51,133 bases of DNA, from NCBI GenBank assembly GCA_020853525.1, contig JADYYS010000003.1, forward strand, positions 1-51,133, written 5' to 3'. Source of the DNA: Ardenticatenales bacterium (GTDB lineage: Bacteria; Chloroflexota; Anaerolineae; Epilineales; Epilineaceae). The position numbers and the translations under genes are program-made. Numbering within the stretch: the stretch's first letter is position 1; the number at the start of each line of letters is the position of its first letter. Under the pieces are notes generated by a model, which did not search any database, had not been told where the DNA came from, and saw nothing but the letters and a program-made list of their open reading frames with translations. This document shows positions 36,023 through 42,963 of this stretch, in pieces.

Positions 36023-36051
36023 ATTGTACTGCGTGGGGGGTGGGGGGCCAA
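36023..36051 (-). promoter_or_regulatory. Predicted pan operon promoter
   Basis: On the minus strand TTGGCC (36046-36051) and TACAAT (36023-36028) are 17 bases apart. The RNA would have a leader of about 300 bases before panB, including a terminator hairpin; no leader peptide with a good ribosome site was found in it. The 35713-36189 gap otherwise holds no gene. Confidence 0.55.
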
Positions 36052-36109
36052 TGCCGGCGGCGGGGCGCGGGATGGGTGGAAGGCACGTCGCGCATGGCGC
36101 CGGCGCGCG

Positions 36110-36138
36110 TTGCGCCGGCTCATCGACCTGTGTTATAC
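36110..36138 (+). promoter_or_regulatory. Predicted promoter of the carbamoyltransferase operon
   Basis: TTGCGC (36110-36115) and TTATAC (36133-36138) are 17 bases apart. The expected start lies in the adjacent GCCCC repeat. Divergent from the pan promoter. Confidence 0.5.
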
Positions 36139-36142
36139 CGTC

Positions 36143-36170
36143 GCCCCGCCCCGCCCCGCCCCGCCCCGCC
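36143..36170. repeat. Pentanucleotide repeat (GCCCC)5
   Basis: Five exact GCCCC units plus GCC lie directly between the predicted -10 and the ribosome site of the DUF5989-like gene. Length change here would alter the leader. Confidence 0.85.
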
Positions 36171-36189
36171 GAACGATCCGAGGTGCGAT

Positions 36190-36372
36190 GTGCGACGCCT
36201 CCTGCGAAACATGTGGACGAATGCCGGCACCGCGCGGGAGCTCGTGGCGTTTCTGCGGCATCAGAAGCAGTGGTGGTTGATCCCGATGGTCGTCGTGCTC
36301 GTCGGGTTCGGGCTGTTCCTGGTCTTCGCCTCGGCGTCCGGCGTCGGGCCGTTCATCTACTCGCTCTTCTAG
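36190..36372 (+). CDS. DUF5989-like small membrane protein
   Basis: The GTG at 36190 has GAGGT 5 bases upstream and gives a 60-residue product starting MRRLLRNMW, which fits the family better than the ATG at 36211. One strong transmembrane helix (WWLIPMVVVLVGFGLFLVFA) is followed by the conserved end GVGPFIYSLF. Such proteins occur beside NodU/CmcH carbamoyltransferases, as with SxtK in saxitoxin clusters (from memory). Function unknown. First gene of the operon. Confidence 0.7.
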   Translation: MRRLLRNMWTNAGTARELVAFLRHQKQWWLIPMVVVLVGFGLFLVFASASGVGPFIYSLF

Positions 36373-36399
36373 TCGAACCCGATCCAAGCGCGTTCGTTG

Positions 36400-36684
36400 A
36401 TGCTGCTCCTCAAGGTCCTCGCGGCTGTCGTGACGGTGTTCGCCATCGTCGCGCTCGTGCGAGGACCTCGGGAAGCGTGGCGGCTCTGGAAGCGCTTCGG
36501 CCACGCCGTGGGCGACCTCGTCGGCCGTGTGGCGATGACGGTGTTCTACTTCACGGTCCTCGTGCCGTTCGCGCTCTACAGCCGAGCGACGAAGGATCCG
36601 TTGGCTCTGCGACGCCGCACCGCCGCCTGGATCGACGCCGAGCAACAGGCCGCCGGCCTCGACGCGGCGCGGCGGCAGTTCTGA
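36400..36684 (+). CDS. SxtJ-like small membrane protein
   Basis: The 94-residue product has two hydrophobic segments (LLKVLAAVVTVFAIVALV and RVAMTVFYFTVLVPFALY) and the motif FGHAVGDLVGRV..KDPLALRRR. This resembles SxtJ-type proteins, found next to carbamoyltransferases; it is shorter than the usual ~130. The ATG at 36400 follows a TTG in frame at 36397; no clear ribosome site. The stop overlaps the ATG of a 14-codon mini-ORF. Confidence 0.6.
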   Translation: MLLLKVLAAVVTVFAIVALVRGPREAWRLWKRFGHAVGDLVGRVAMTVFYFTVLVPFALYSRATKDPLALRRRTAAWIDAEQQAAGLDAARRQF

Positions 36685-36728
36685 TGGACCACGCCGATGA
36701 GGCTGCTCCGATGAAGCCGCCCCGATGA
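36684..36728 (+). CDS. 14-residue bridging mini-ORF
   Basis: ATG at 36684 overlaps the preceding TGA (TGATG) and its own stop overlaps the carbamoyltransferase ATG (ATGA). It encodes MDHADEAAPMKPPR. The carbamoyltransferase ATG lacks a good ribosome site, so this ORF could carry ribosomes to it. The peptide itself may have no role. Confidence 0.35.
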   Translation: MDHADEAAPMKPPR

Positions 36729-38560
36729 ACATCCTCGGCCTGTCGTGCCACTACCACGACGCCGCGGCCGCCCTCCTCGTCGACGGCCAGCTCGTGGCCG
36801 CGGCCGAGGAGGAGCGCTTCAGCCGCCGGAAGCACGACCACGGCTTCCCGGAGTGTGCCGTCGCCTTCGCGTTGCAGCGGGCCGGGCTGACGGCGGCCGA
36901 CCTCGACCACGTCGTCTTCTACGAGAAGCCGTTGCGCAAGTTCGATCGGATCCTGCAGACGACGCTCACGTCGTGGCCGGCCACATGGGCCGTGTTCCGG
37001 GAATCGATGGTGGCGTGGTTCGACGAGAAGCTCTGGGTGAAGAGCTTGATCCAGGACAAGCTCGGCGTGCCGCCGGACAAGATCCTGTTCGCCGACCACC
37101 ACATGTCCCATGCCGCCAGCGCATTCTTCTGCACGCCGTGGGACGAGGCGGCGATCCTCACGTGCGACGGCGTCGGGGAGTGGCAGACGACGACGATCGG
37201 GCGCGGCACGGCGGACTGGAACGGGGGCGGTTCGCAGATCGAGCTCCTGGACGAGATCCGCTTCCCGCACTCGCTCGGGCTGCTCTATTCGGCCTTCACC
37301 GCGTGGCTCGGCTTCCGGGTGAACTCGGGCGAGTACAAGGTGATGGGCATGGCGCCGTACGGCGAGCCGAACGTCGTCGACAAGGTCCGGCAGCTCGTCG
37401 ACGTCTCATCCGACGGCGCGTTCCGGCTGAACATGGACTACTTCAGCTTCCATCGCTCGACCGAGCGCACGTACAGCGACCGCTTCACCGCGCTGTTCGG
37501 CCCGGCCCGCCGCGGCGAGAGCGCGTTCCACACGCCGCGCACCCACCCGGACCGGATCGATGCGGCGGCCGAGACGAACCAGTACTACGCCGACGTGGCG
37601 GCGAGCATCCAGCGCGTGACCGAGGACATCATGCTCGGCCTCGCCCGCCGGGCCCACGACCGCACCGGCGCCAAGCGCCTGTGCTTGGCGGGCGGCGTCG
37701 CGCTGAACAGCGTGGCCAACGCGCGGATCGTGTCCGAGGGCCCGTTCGAAGAGGTCTGGATCCAGCCCGCCGCCGGGGACGCGGGCGGCGCGCTCGGCGC
37801 TGCGCTATGGGCGGAGCATTGCGTGCTGCAGCGGCCGCGGCGGTTCGTCATGGACCACGCCTACTGGGGCCGGGAGTACGACGATGCGGCCTCCCGGCGC
37901 GTGTTGGACGACCTCGGCCTGCGCTACACGGCGTACGACGACCGCGAGGCGTTGTACGACCGCGTCGTCGACGTCCTCGTCGGCGGCGGGGTGGTCGGCT
38001 GGTTCCAAGGGCGGTCCGAGTGGGGGCCGCGGGCGCTCGGAAACCGGAGCATCCTGGCGGACCCGCGGCGCGAGGAGATGAAGGAGGTCGTGAACGTCAA
38101 GATCAAGTTCCGCGAGCCGTTCCGGCCGTTCGCGCCGGTCGTGCTCGAGGAGCGGGCGCGGGAATACTTCGTGCTGCCGGACGGCGATCGGATCGGCCCG
38201 GCCGAGTACATGCTGATGGTGGCCGACATCCCGCCGGCCAAGCGGGCCGAGATCCCGGCCGTGACGCACGTGAACGGCACCGGCCGCCTGCAGGTGGTCC
38301 GGCGCGCCGCGAACCCGGCCTACCACCGGATCATCGAGAAGTTCGGGGAGCGCACCGGCGTGCCCGTCCTGCTGAACACGAGCTTCAACCTGCGCGGAGA
38401 GCCGATGGTCGACACCCCCGCCAACGCGCTGGCGACGTTCGCCCACTCCGACATCGACGTTCTGGTCCTCGGCGGCATCGTGGTCGACAAGGCGGATGCC
38501 ACGCCGGATGGCCGCCCGCTGTCGGACATCGTACCGGCGCCGTTGACGTCGCCGGACTGA
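36725..38560 (+). CDS. NodU/CmcH-family carbamoyltransferase
   Basis: The 611-residue product transfers a carbamoyl group from carbamoyl phosphate, by way of a carbamoyl-adenylate, to a hydroxyl of a sugar or natural product. It has the N-terminal Kae1-like domain (MNILGLSCHYHDAAAALLVDG, EEERFSRRKHDHGFP, HHMSHAASAFF with metal-binding histidines, TCDGVGEW, LAGGVALNSVANARI) and the C-terminal YrdC-like domain (GWFQGRSEWGPRALGNRSILADPR, REPFRPFAPVV, LLNTSFNLRGEPMVDTP). The acceptor is unknown. Neighbours are two small membrane proteins and an SGNH hydrolase, suggesting modification of an envelope glycan. Confidence 0.92.
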   Translation: MNILGLSCHYHDAAAALLVDGQLVAAAEEERFSRRKHDHGFPECAVAFALQRAGLTAADLDHVVFYEKPLRKFDRILQTTLTSWPATWAVFRESMVAWFDEKLWVKSLIQDKLGVPPDKILFADHHMSHAASAFFCTPWDEAAILTCDGVGEWQTTTIGRGTADWNGGGSQIELLDEIRFPHSLGLLYSAFTAWLGFRVNSGEYKVMGMAPYGEPNVVDKVRQLVDVSSDGAFRLNMDYFSFHRSTERTYSDRFTALFGPARRGESAFHTPRTHPDRIDAAAETNQYYADVAASIQRVTEDIMLGLARRAHDRTGAKRLCLAGGVALNSVANARIVSEGPFEEVWIQPAAGDAGGALGAALWAEHCVLQRPRRFVMDHAYWGREYDDAASRRVLDDLGLRYTAYDDREALYDRVVDVLVGGGVVGWFQGRSEWGPRALGNRSILADPRREEMKEVVNVKIKFREPFRPFAPVVLEERAREYFVLPDGDRIGPAEYMLMVADIPPAKRAEIPAVTHVNGTGRLQVVRRAANPAYHRIIEKFGERTGVPVLLNTSFNLRGEPMVDTPANALATFAHSDIDVLVLGGIVVDKADATPDGRPLSDIVPAPLTSPD

Positions 38561-38565
38561 CGCCG

Positions 38566-39597
38566 ATGCCGCCGGACGCAGGACGAGTGGCGCCCCCTCC
38601 ACTGGCCTTCCGCCTCGCCGCCGTCGGCTGCGGCGTCGTCGCGGCTGTCGTGTTCGGGATCGCCGCGGCGCGGATGGCCGGCATCGACCTCGGGCGGGGC
38701 ATCGAGCGGGCGCGGCGGGTGTTCGAGCCGGCGCCGACGCTGGCGCCGTCCGGCTACATGACGGCGGATCCGGTCCGCGGCCACAGGCACGTGCCGGGCG
38801 CCGTCGGCCACCTGCAAACGGACGAGTTCGATGCGACGTACACGATCGACGACCGCGGCGCGCGGGACATCCCGGCCCACCGCGACGCGCCCGCCGGCCG
38901 CCCGGTCGTCGAGATCTTCGGCGACTCGTTCACTTTCGGCCACGGTGTGGCGGACGACGTGCCGTACCCGGCTGTCCTGCAACGCGACCACTGGCCGTAC
39001 ATGGACGCGCGCAACCGCGGCGTGAACGGCTACGGGACGATGCAGGTGATGGCGTGGCTGGACGAGATCGCGCCGTCGGAGCCGGGCCTGGAGCGCGTGC
39101 TGTACGGCTGGCTGGACTTCCACATCAGCCGCAACGGCCCCGACCCGTCGTGGCTCGAGCTTGTCGAGCGCTCGCACCAGCGCATGCCGCTGTACCGCGT
39201 GAAGGGCGGCCGGCCGGAGTTCGATCGGCTGATCGGGCTGGCCGACGCGCTCCCGGCAGGCGACCCGGCGCTGATCGACATGGAGTGGGCGAACACCGAG
39301 GCGGCCGTCCGCCAGATGGACCGCGTCACGCGGGCCGCGGGGGCCACCTTTCACGTCGTGCTCCTGCCCCTCCGCTACCCCGAGGTGGCGGCGGCCAACT
39401 TGGCTCGGATGCGCCGGCTTCTCGCCGACGTCGACGTCCCTGCCATCGACCTGACCGACATGATCGGCGCGACGGACGATGCGCTGTACTTTCCGGTGGA
39501 CGGCCACCCGAAGGCGGAATGGCACCGGCGCACGGCGGCGGGGATCGCGGCGGCGCTTGGCGGGTCGGACGGCGGGGCGGATCGCCGTCGTCCGTGA
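38566..39597 (+). CDS. SGNH/GDSL-family hydrolase, membrane-anchored
   Basis: The gene starts 5 bp after the carbamoyltransferase stop. The 343-residue product has an N-terminal hydrophobic helix (~17-38) and an SGNH domain with the nucleophile block EIFGDSFTFGHGV, a GNGYGTMQ-like block (NGYGTMQVMAW), and the catalytic pair in PVDGHPKAEWH. SGNH enzymes are esterases or O-acyl hydrolases of carbohydrates. Its placement suggests it acts outside the membrane on the same glycan as the carbamoyltransferase; that is inference. Confidence 0.8.
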   Translation: MPPDAGRVAPPPLAFRLAAVGCGVVAAVVFGIAAARMAGIDLGRGIERARRVFEPAPTLAPSGYMTADPVRGHRHVPGAVGHLQTDEFDATYTIDDRGARDIPAHRDAPAGRPVVEIFGDSFTFGHGVADDVPYPAVLQRDHWPYMDARNRGVNGYGTMQVMAWLDEIAPSEPGLERVLYGWLDFHISRNGPDPSWLELVERSHQRMPLYRVKGGRPEFDRLIGLADALPAGDPALIDMEWANTEAAVRQMDRVTRAAGATFHVVLLPLRYPEVAAANLARMRRLLADVDVPAIDLTDMIGATDDALYFPVDGHPKAEWHRRTAAGIAAALGGSDGGADRRRP

Positions 39598-39626
39598 CGT
39601 CGCGGCGATACCATCCCCCCAACAAC

Positions 39627-39667
39627 GGCTGAGCCGCTCGATCGCGGTGCGACCGAGCGGCTCAGCC
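39627..39667. terminator. Strong hairpin after the carbamoyltransferase operon
   Basis: GGCTGAGCCGCTCG (39627-39640) pairs perfectly with CGAGCGGCTCAGCC (39654-39667) over 14 bp. The loop is 13 bases. No T-run follows on the plus strand, so it is a non-canonical terminator or an RNA-stabilising hairpin. Confidence 0.6.
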
Positions 39668-39742
39668 TGGGAGAGGGAGGCGAGGCGCGTACGGGGGAAG
39701 GCACGCGTCTCGGTACTGAAGTGGTTGGTTGGGGTTGGTGCG

Positions 39743-39826
39743 GTGCGGGTTGCGGTGCGGGTTGCGGTGCGGGTTGCGATGCGGGTTGCGATGCGGGTTG
39801 CGATGCGGGTTGCGGTGCTGGTTGCG
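39743..39826. repeat. 12-bp minisatellite, seven units
   Basis: Three GTGCGGGTTGCG units, three ATGCGGGTTGCG units and one GTGCTGGTTGCG unit in exact 12-base register. It is in the 392-bp gap between the SGNH gene and the aldehyde dehydrogenase gene. No convincing gene covers it. On the plus strand it would read VRVA/MRVA repeats. Confidence 0.85.
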
Positions 39827-39989
39827 GCGAGGACGGGGGATAGAACACGCGAAAGCGGCCGATGGATAGCGCGCGTGCCGCGGGCGCGAAGGAACGACGT
39901 CATGGGGGTCAACCGGCGGCCGGCGGCGTAGGATTGGCTGGCGTTGGGTGCGACGGATGGGTGCCGGACTTCACGGGAGCGCAGATATC

Positions 39990-41381
39990 ATGTCCCTAAC
40001 CGCGTCCCTTACCGCGCTGAACCCGGCGACGGGTCGAGTGATCGCCACCTATCCGGCCGCCACGGCTTCGGACGTGCGGGGCGCCGTCGACTCCGCCCAT
40101 GCGGCCTATCTGGCGTGGCGCGACGTCCCATTGGCCGAGCGCTGCCGGGTGCTCGACAGGGTCGCCGACGTGCTGCGCGGCCGCATCGACGCGCTGTCGG
40201 GGCTCATGGCCGACGAGATGGGCAAGCCGGTGCGGGAGGGGCGGGCGGAGGTCGAGAAGTGTGCGACAGGCTGCGCGTACTTCGCGGCGCGCGCGGCCGA
40301 GTTCCTGGCACCCGAGCTTGTGGCCACGGACTTCGCGGCGAGCTACGTCTGCTATCGGCCGCTGGGCGTGCTCCTGGCGATCATGCCGTGGAACTTCCCG
40401 CTGTGGCAGGTCGTGCGGTTCGCGGCGCCCGCCCTGGCGGCCGGCAACGCGGTGATCCTCAAGCACGCGCCGAACGTCCCAGGCTGCGCGCTGGCGCTCG
40501 TCGACGTCTTCGCGGCCGCGGGGCTGCCGGTGGGCGTGTTCCAAGCGCCGCTCATCGACATCGACGCGGATCCCGGCATCGTCCCCGATCTCATCGTTGA
40601 CCCGCGCATTGCCGGCGTCACGCTCACCGGCAGCACGCGCGCCGGGCGGGCGGTGGCGGCGGTCGCGGGCGCGCACCTGAAGAAGACGGTGCTCGAGCTG
40701 GGGGGCAGCGACGCGTACGTCGTGCTGGCGGATGCCGACATCGACGCGGCGGCGGCGGCGTGCGTCACGGGGCGGATGATCAACGGCGGGCAGAGCTGCA
40801 TCGCGGCCAAGCGCTTCATCGTCGAGGCGCCCGTGCGGGACGCGTTCGAGCGGCGGGTCGTCGACGGGCTGGCGGCGGTCGTGATGGGCGACCCGCACGA
40901 CGAGGCGACGACGCTGGGGCCGATGGCGCGGCGCGATCTGCGGGATGCGCTGCACCGCCAGGTCGTCGGCTCGGTGGCGGCCGGCGCACGTCTCATCGTG
41001 GGTGGCGAGGTGCCTTCCGGCCCCGGTGCGTTCTACCCGCCGACACTGCTGGGCGATGTCCGGCCCGGCATGCCGGCGTTCGACGAGGAGCTGTTCGGGC
41101 CGGTGGCGGTCATCGTCGAGGCGGCGGATGAGGAAGAGGCGATCGCGCTGGCGAACGCGTCGGCGTACGGTCTGGGAGCGGCCGTGTTCACGCGCGACGC
41201 GGCGCGGGGGGAGGCGATCGTGAGGGATCGACTGGAGTCCGGCGCCGGGTTCGTGAACGCGTTCGTGCGATCGGATCCGCGGATGCCGTTTGGGGGGGTG
41301 CGGGAGAGCGGGTACGGGCGGGAGTTGGGGCGGTGGGGGATACGCGAGTGGGTGAACGTGAAGACGGTGGTGCGGGCGTAG
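39990..41381 (+). CDS. NAD(P)-dependent aldehyde dehydrogenase (succinate-semialdehyde type)
   Basis: The 463-residue product belongs to the aldehyde dehydrogenase superfamily: MPWNFPLWQ (cofactor site), GSTRAGRAV, LELGGSDAYVVL with the general-base Glu, and GGQSCIAAKRFIV with catalytic Cys270 or so. The short form (about 460 residues) and ..AEVEKCATGCAYFA.. resemble succinate-semialdehyde dehydrogenases of the GabD/Sad type, but other aldehydes are possible. GGGAG lies about 10 bases upstream of the ATG. No linked gene suggests the pathway. Confidence 0.88.
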   Translation: MSLTASLTALNPATGRVIATYPAATASDVRGAVDSAHAAYLAWRDVPLAERCRVLDRVADVLRGRIDALSGLMADEMGKPVREGRAEVEKCATGCAYFAARAAEFLAPELVATDFAASYVCYRPLGVLLAIMPWNFPLWQVVRFAAPALAAGNAVILKHAPNVPGCALALVDVFAAAGLPVGVFQAPLIDIDADPGIVPDLIVDPRIAGVTLTGSTRAGRAVAAVAGAHLKKTVLELGGSDAYVVLADADIDAAAAACVTGRMINGGQSCIAAKRFIVEAPVRDAFERRVVDGLAAVVMGDPHDEATTLGPMARRDLRDALHRQVVGSVAAGARLIVGGEVPSGPGAFYPPTLLGDVRPGMPAFDEELFGPVAVIVEAADEEEAIALANASAYGLGAAVFTRDAARGEAIVRDRLESGAGFVNAFVRSDPRMPFGGVRESGYGRELGRWGIREWVNVKTVVRA

Positions 41382-41426
41382 CACCCCGCCACTGCACAAT
41401 CTCCCTCGTTGGGTCGCCGAAGGCGG

Positions 41427-41455
41427 TTGCCGGATCGGCCAAGGGCTGGTAGCCT
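41427..41455 (+). promoter_or_regulatory. Predicted otsA promoter, similar to the IS66 end
   Basis: TTGCCG (41427-41432) and TAGCCT (41450-41455) are 17 bases apart. The 30-base stretch GGTTGCCGGATCGGC..AAGG..CTG.TAG.CTGG is nearly repeated at 51021-51053 in the left end of the IS66-like element (26 of 30 identical by eye). Confidence 0.55.
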
Positions 41456-41474
41456 GGACCCCGCCCTCCGCGCC

Positions 41475-42950
41475 GTGCTAGCAGGCCCGGCGCGTGAGAT
41501 TGCGAGGTGGACGATTGATCTGACCGTTGATCCGACCGCTAACGTGTCCGCTGATGTGACCGCTGATCTGACCGTTGATCTGACCGTGGTCGCCAACCGC
41601 CTGCCCGTCGAGCGCCTCCGGAACCGATGGGTCGTCTCGCCCGGCGGCCTGGTTGCGGCGCTGGAACCTGTGATGCACGAGCGGCGGGCCGCGTGGGTGG
41701 GCTGGCCGGGCGGCTCCGCGTCGGGCCTGCCTAGTATGAGCCCGCGCGGCATCCGTCTGGTCCCCGTGCCGCTCGGCGACGACGAGGTGCGCGACTACTA
41801 CCACGGCATGAGCAACGGCACGCTGTGGCCGCTGTTTCACGACCGCATCCGCCTCCCGACGTTTCATCGTCACTGGTGGCACTGTTACCAGACGGTCAAC
41901 GACCGTTTCGCCGGCTTGGCCGCGCAGACGGCCGGACCCGGCGGGACGGTGTGGGTGCACGATTACCAGCTGGCGCTCGTGCCCCGACGACTGCGCGAGC
42001 TTCGCCCGGATGTCCGGATCGGACTCTTTCTGCACATCCCGTTCCCGTCGCCGGACCTGTTCGCCCAGCTGCCGTGGCGCGCCGAGCTGCTGCGCGGGCT
42101 CCTGGGAGCAGACGCGCTCGGCTTCCAGACCCGCCAGGATGCCGATCACTTCCGAGCTGCCGCATGCAGCCTTGCCGGCGCGTGGCGGACGCGGGGAGGG
42201 CTCGTACACGGCGGGCGCTCCATCCGGGTCGACGCCCTGCCCATCGGCATCGACACCAACAACATCGTGGCGCTGGCGCGGGCGGAGAAGACGCTGGAAA
42301 AGATGGCGGAGATTCGTGGCCTGCTGGAGGGGCGGCGGCTGTTTCTGGGGGTGGACCGGATGGACTACACCAAGGGCATCCGGCCACGGCTGCGCGCATT
42401 CGAGACGCTCCTGCAGCGCCGCCCCGACCTCGCCGAGCACGCCGTGTTCCTGCAGGTGGCCGTCCCAAGCCGTGAGATGGCCCTCAACTACGCCTCCACG
42501 AGGGGCGAGATCGAACAGTTGGTCGGCTCGATCAACGGGCGCTACGCGCGATTGGGCCGCGTGCCCGTGCAGTATCAGTATGCGCGGCTGGACATCGACG
42601 AGCTCGTGGCCTACTACCGCGCCGCCGACATCATGGTGGTCACGCCGCCGCGCGACGGGATGAACCTCGTGGCGTTGGAGTTCGTCACGACGCGGGTCCG
42701 CAATCTGGGCGTGCTCATCCTGAGCGAGTTCGCCGGCGCCGCTCAGCACCTGCGACAGGCGCTGCTGGTGAACCCGTACGACGTGGACGGCGTGGCGGAT
42801 GCCTACGAGCGGGCGCTCGACATGCCGGAATCCGAACAGCGGCGACGGATGCGGGCGCTGCGGACGGCCGCGCAGCGCCAGGACGTTCACGACTGGGCCC
42901 GACGCGCCCTCGATGCGATCACCGCACCCGCGACCGGCGCCGCGGCATGA
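41475..42950 (+). CDS. otsA: Trehalose-6-phosphate synthase
   Basis: OtsA makes trehalose-6-phosphate from UDP-glucose and glucose-6-phosphate. The family signature begins at [11 protein letters not shown] and continues with [40 protein letters not shown] and [11 protein letters not shown]. The start is uncertain: no ATG is near and no ribosome site is clear. GTG at 41475 is the first start codon after the promoter; GTG at 41544, 41556 or 41586 are options that would drop a 4-residue repeat (DLTV-like) preceding the core. From 41475 the product is 491 residues. The otsB-GH15 gene follows 13 bp later. Confidence 0.9.
   Translation: MLAGPAREIARWTIDLTVDPTANVSADVTADLTVDLTVVANRLPVERLRNRWVVSPGGLVAALEPVMHERRAAWVGWPGGSASGLPSMSPRGIRLVPVPLGDDEVRDYYHGMSNGTLWPLFHDRIRLPTFHRHWWHCYQTVNDRFAGLAAQTAGPGGTVWVHDYQLALVPRRLRELRPDVRIGLFLHIPFPSPDLFAQLPWRAELLRGLLGADALGFQTRQDADHFRAAACSLAGAWRTRGGLVHGGRSIRVDALPIGIDTNNIVALARAEKTLEKMAEIRGLLEGRRLFLGVDRMDYTKGIRPRLRAFETLLQRRPDLAEHAVFLQVAVPSREMALNYASTRGEIEQLVGSINGRYARLGRVPVQYQYARLDIDELVAYYRAADIMVVTPPRDGMNLVALEFVTTRVRNLGVLILSEFAGAAQHLRQALLVNPYDVDGVADAYERALDMPESEQRRRMRALRTAAQRQDVHDWARRALDAITAPATGAAA
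41517..41588. repeat. 12-bp tandem repeat at the otsA 5' end
   Basis: Six units of the GATCTGACCGTT type (three close to identical, others with 1-5 changes) encode [24 protein letters not shown] and run straight into the first beta strand TVVANR of OtsA. It looks like duplication of the start of the strand. Confidence 0.75.
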
Positions 42951-42963
42951 AGGACCCGGCCCG

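Noticed and set aside
39479-39931. Plus-strand ORF across the 12-bp minisatellite
   Set aside because: Starts inside the SGNH gene in another frame and is mainly VRVA repeats; no ribosome site.
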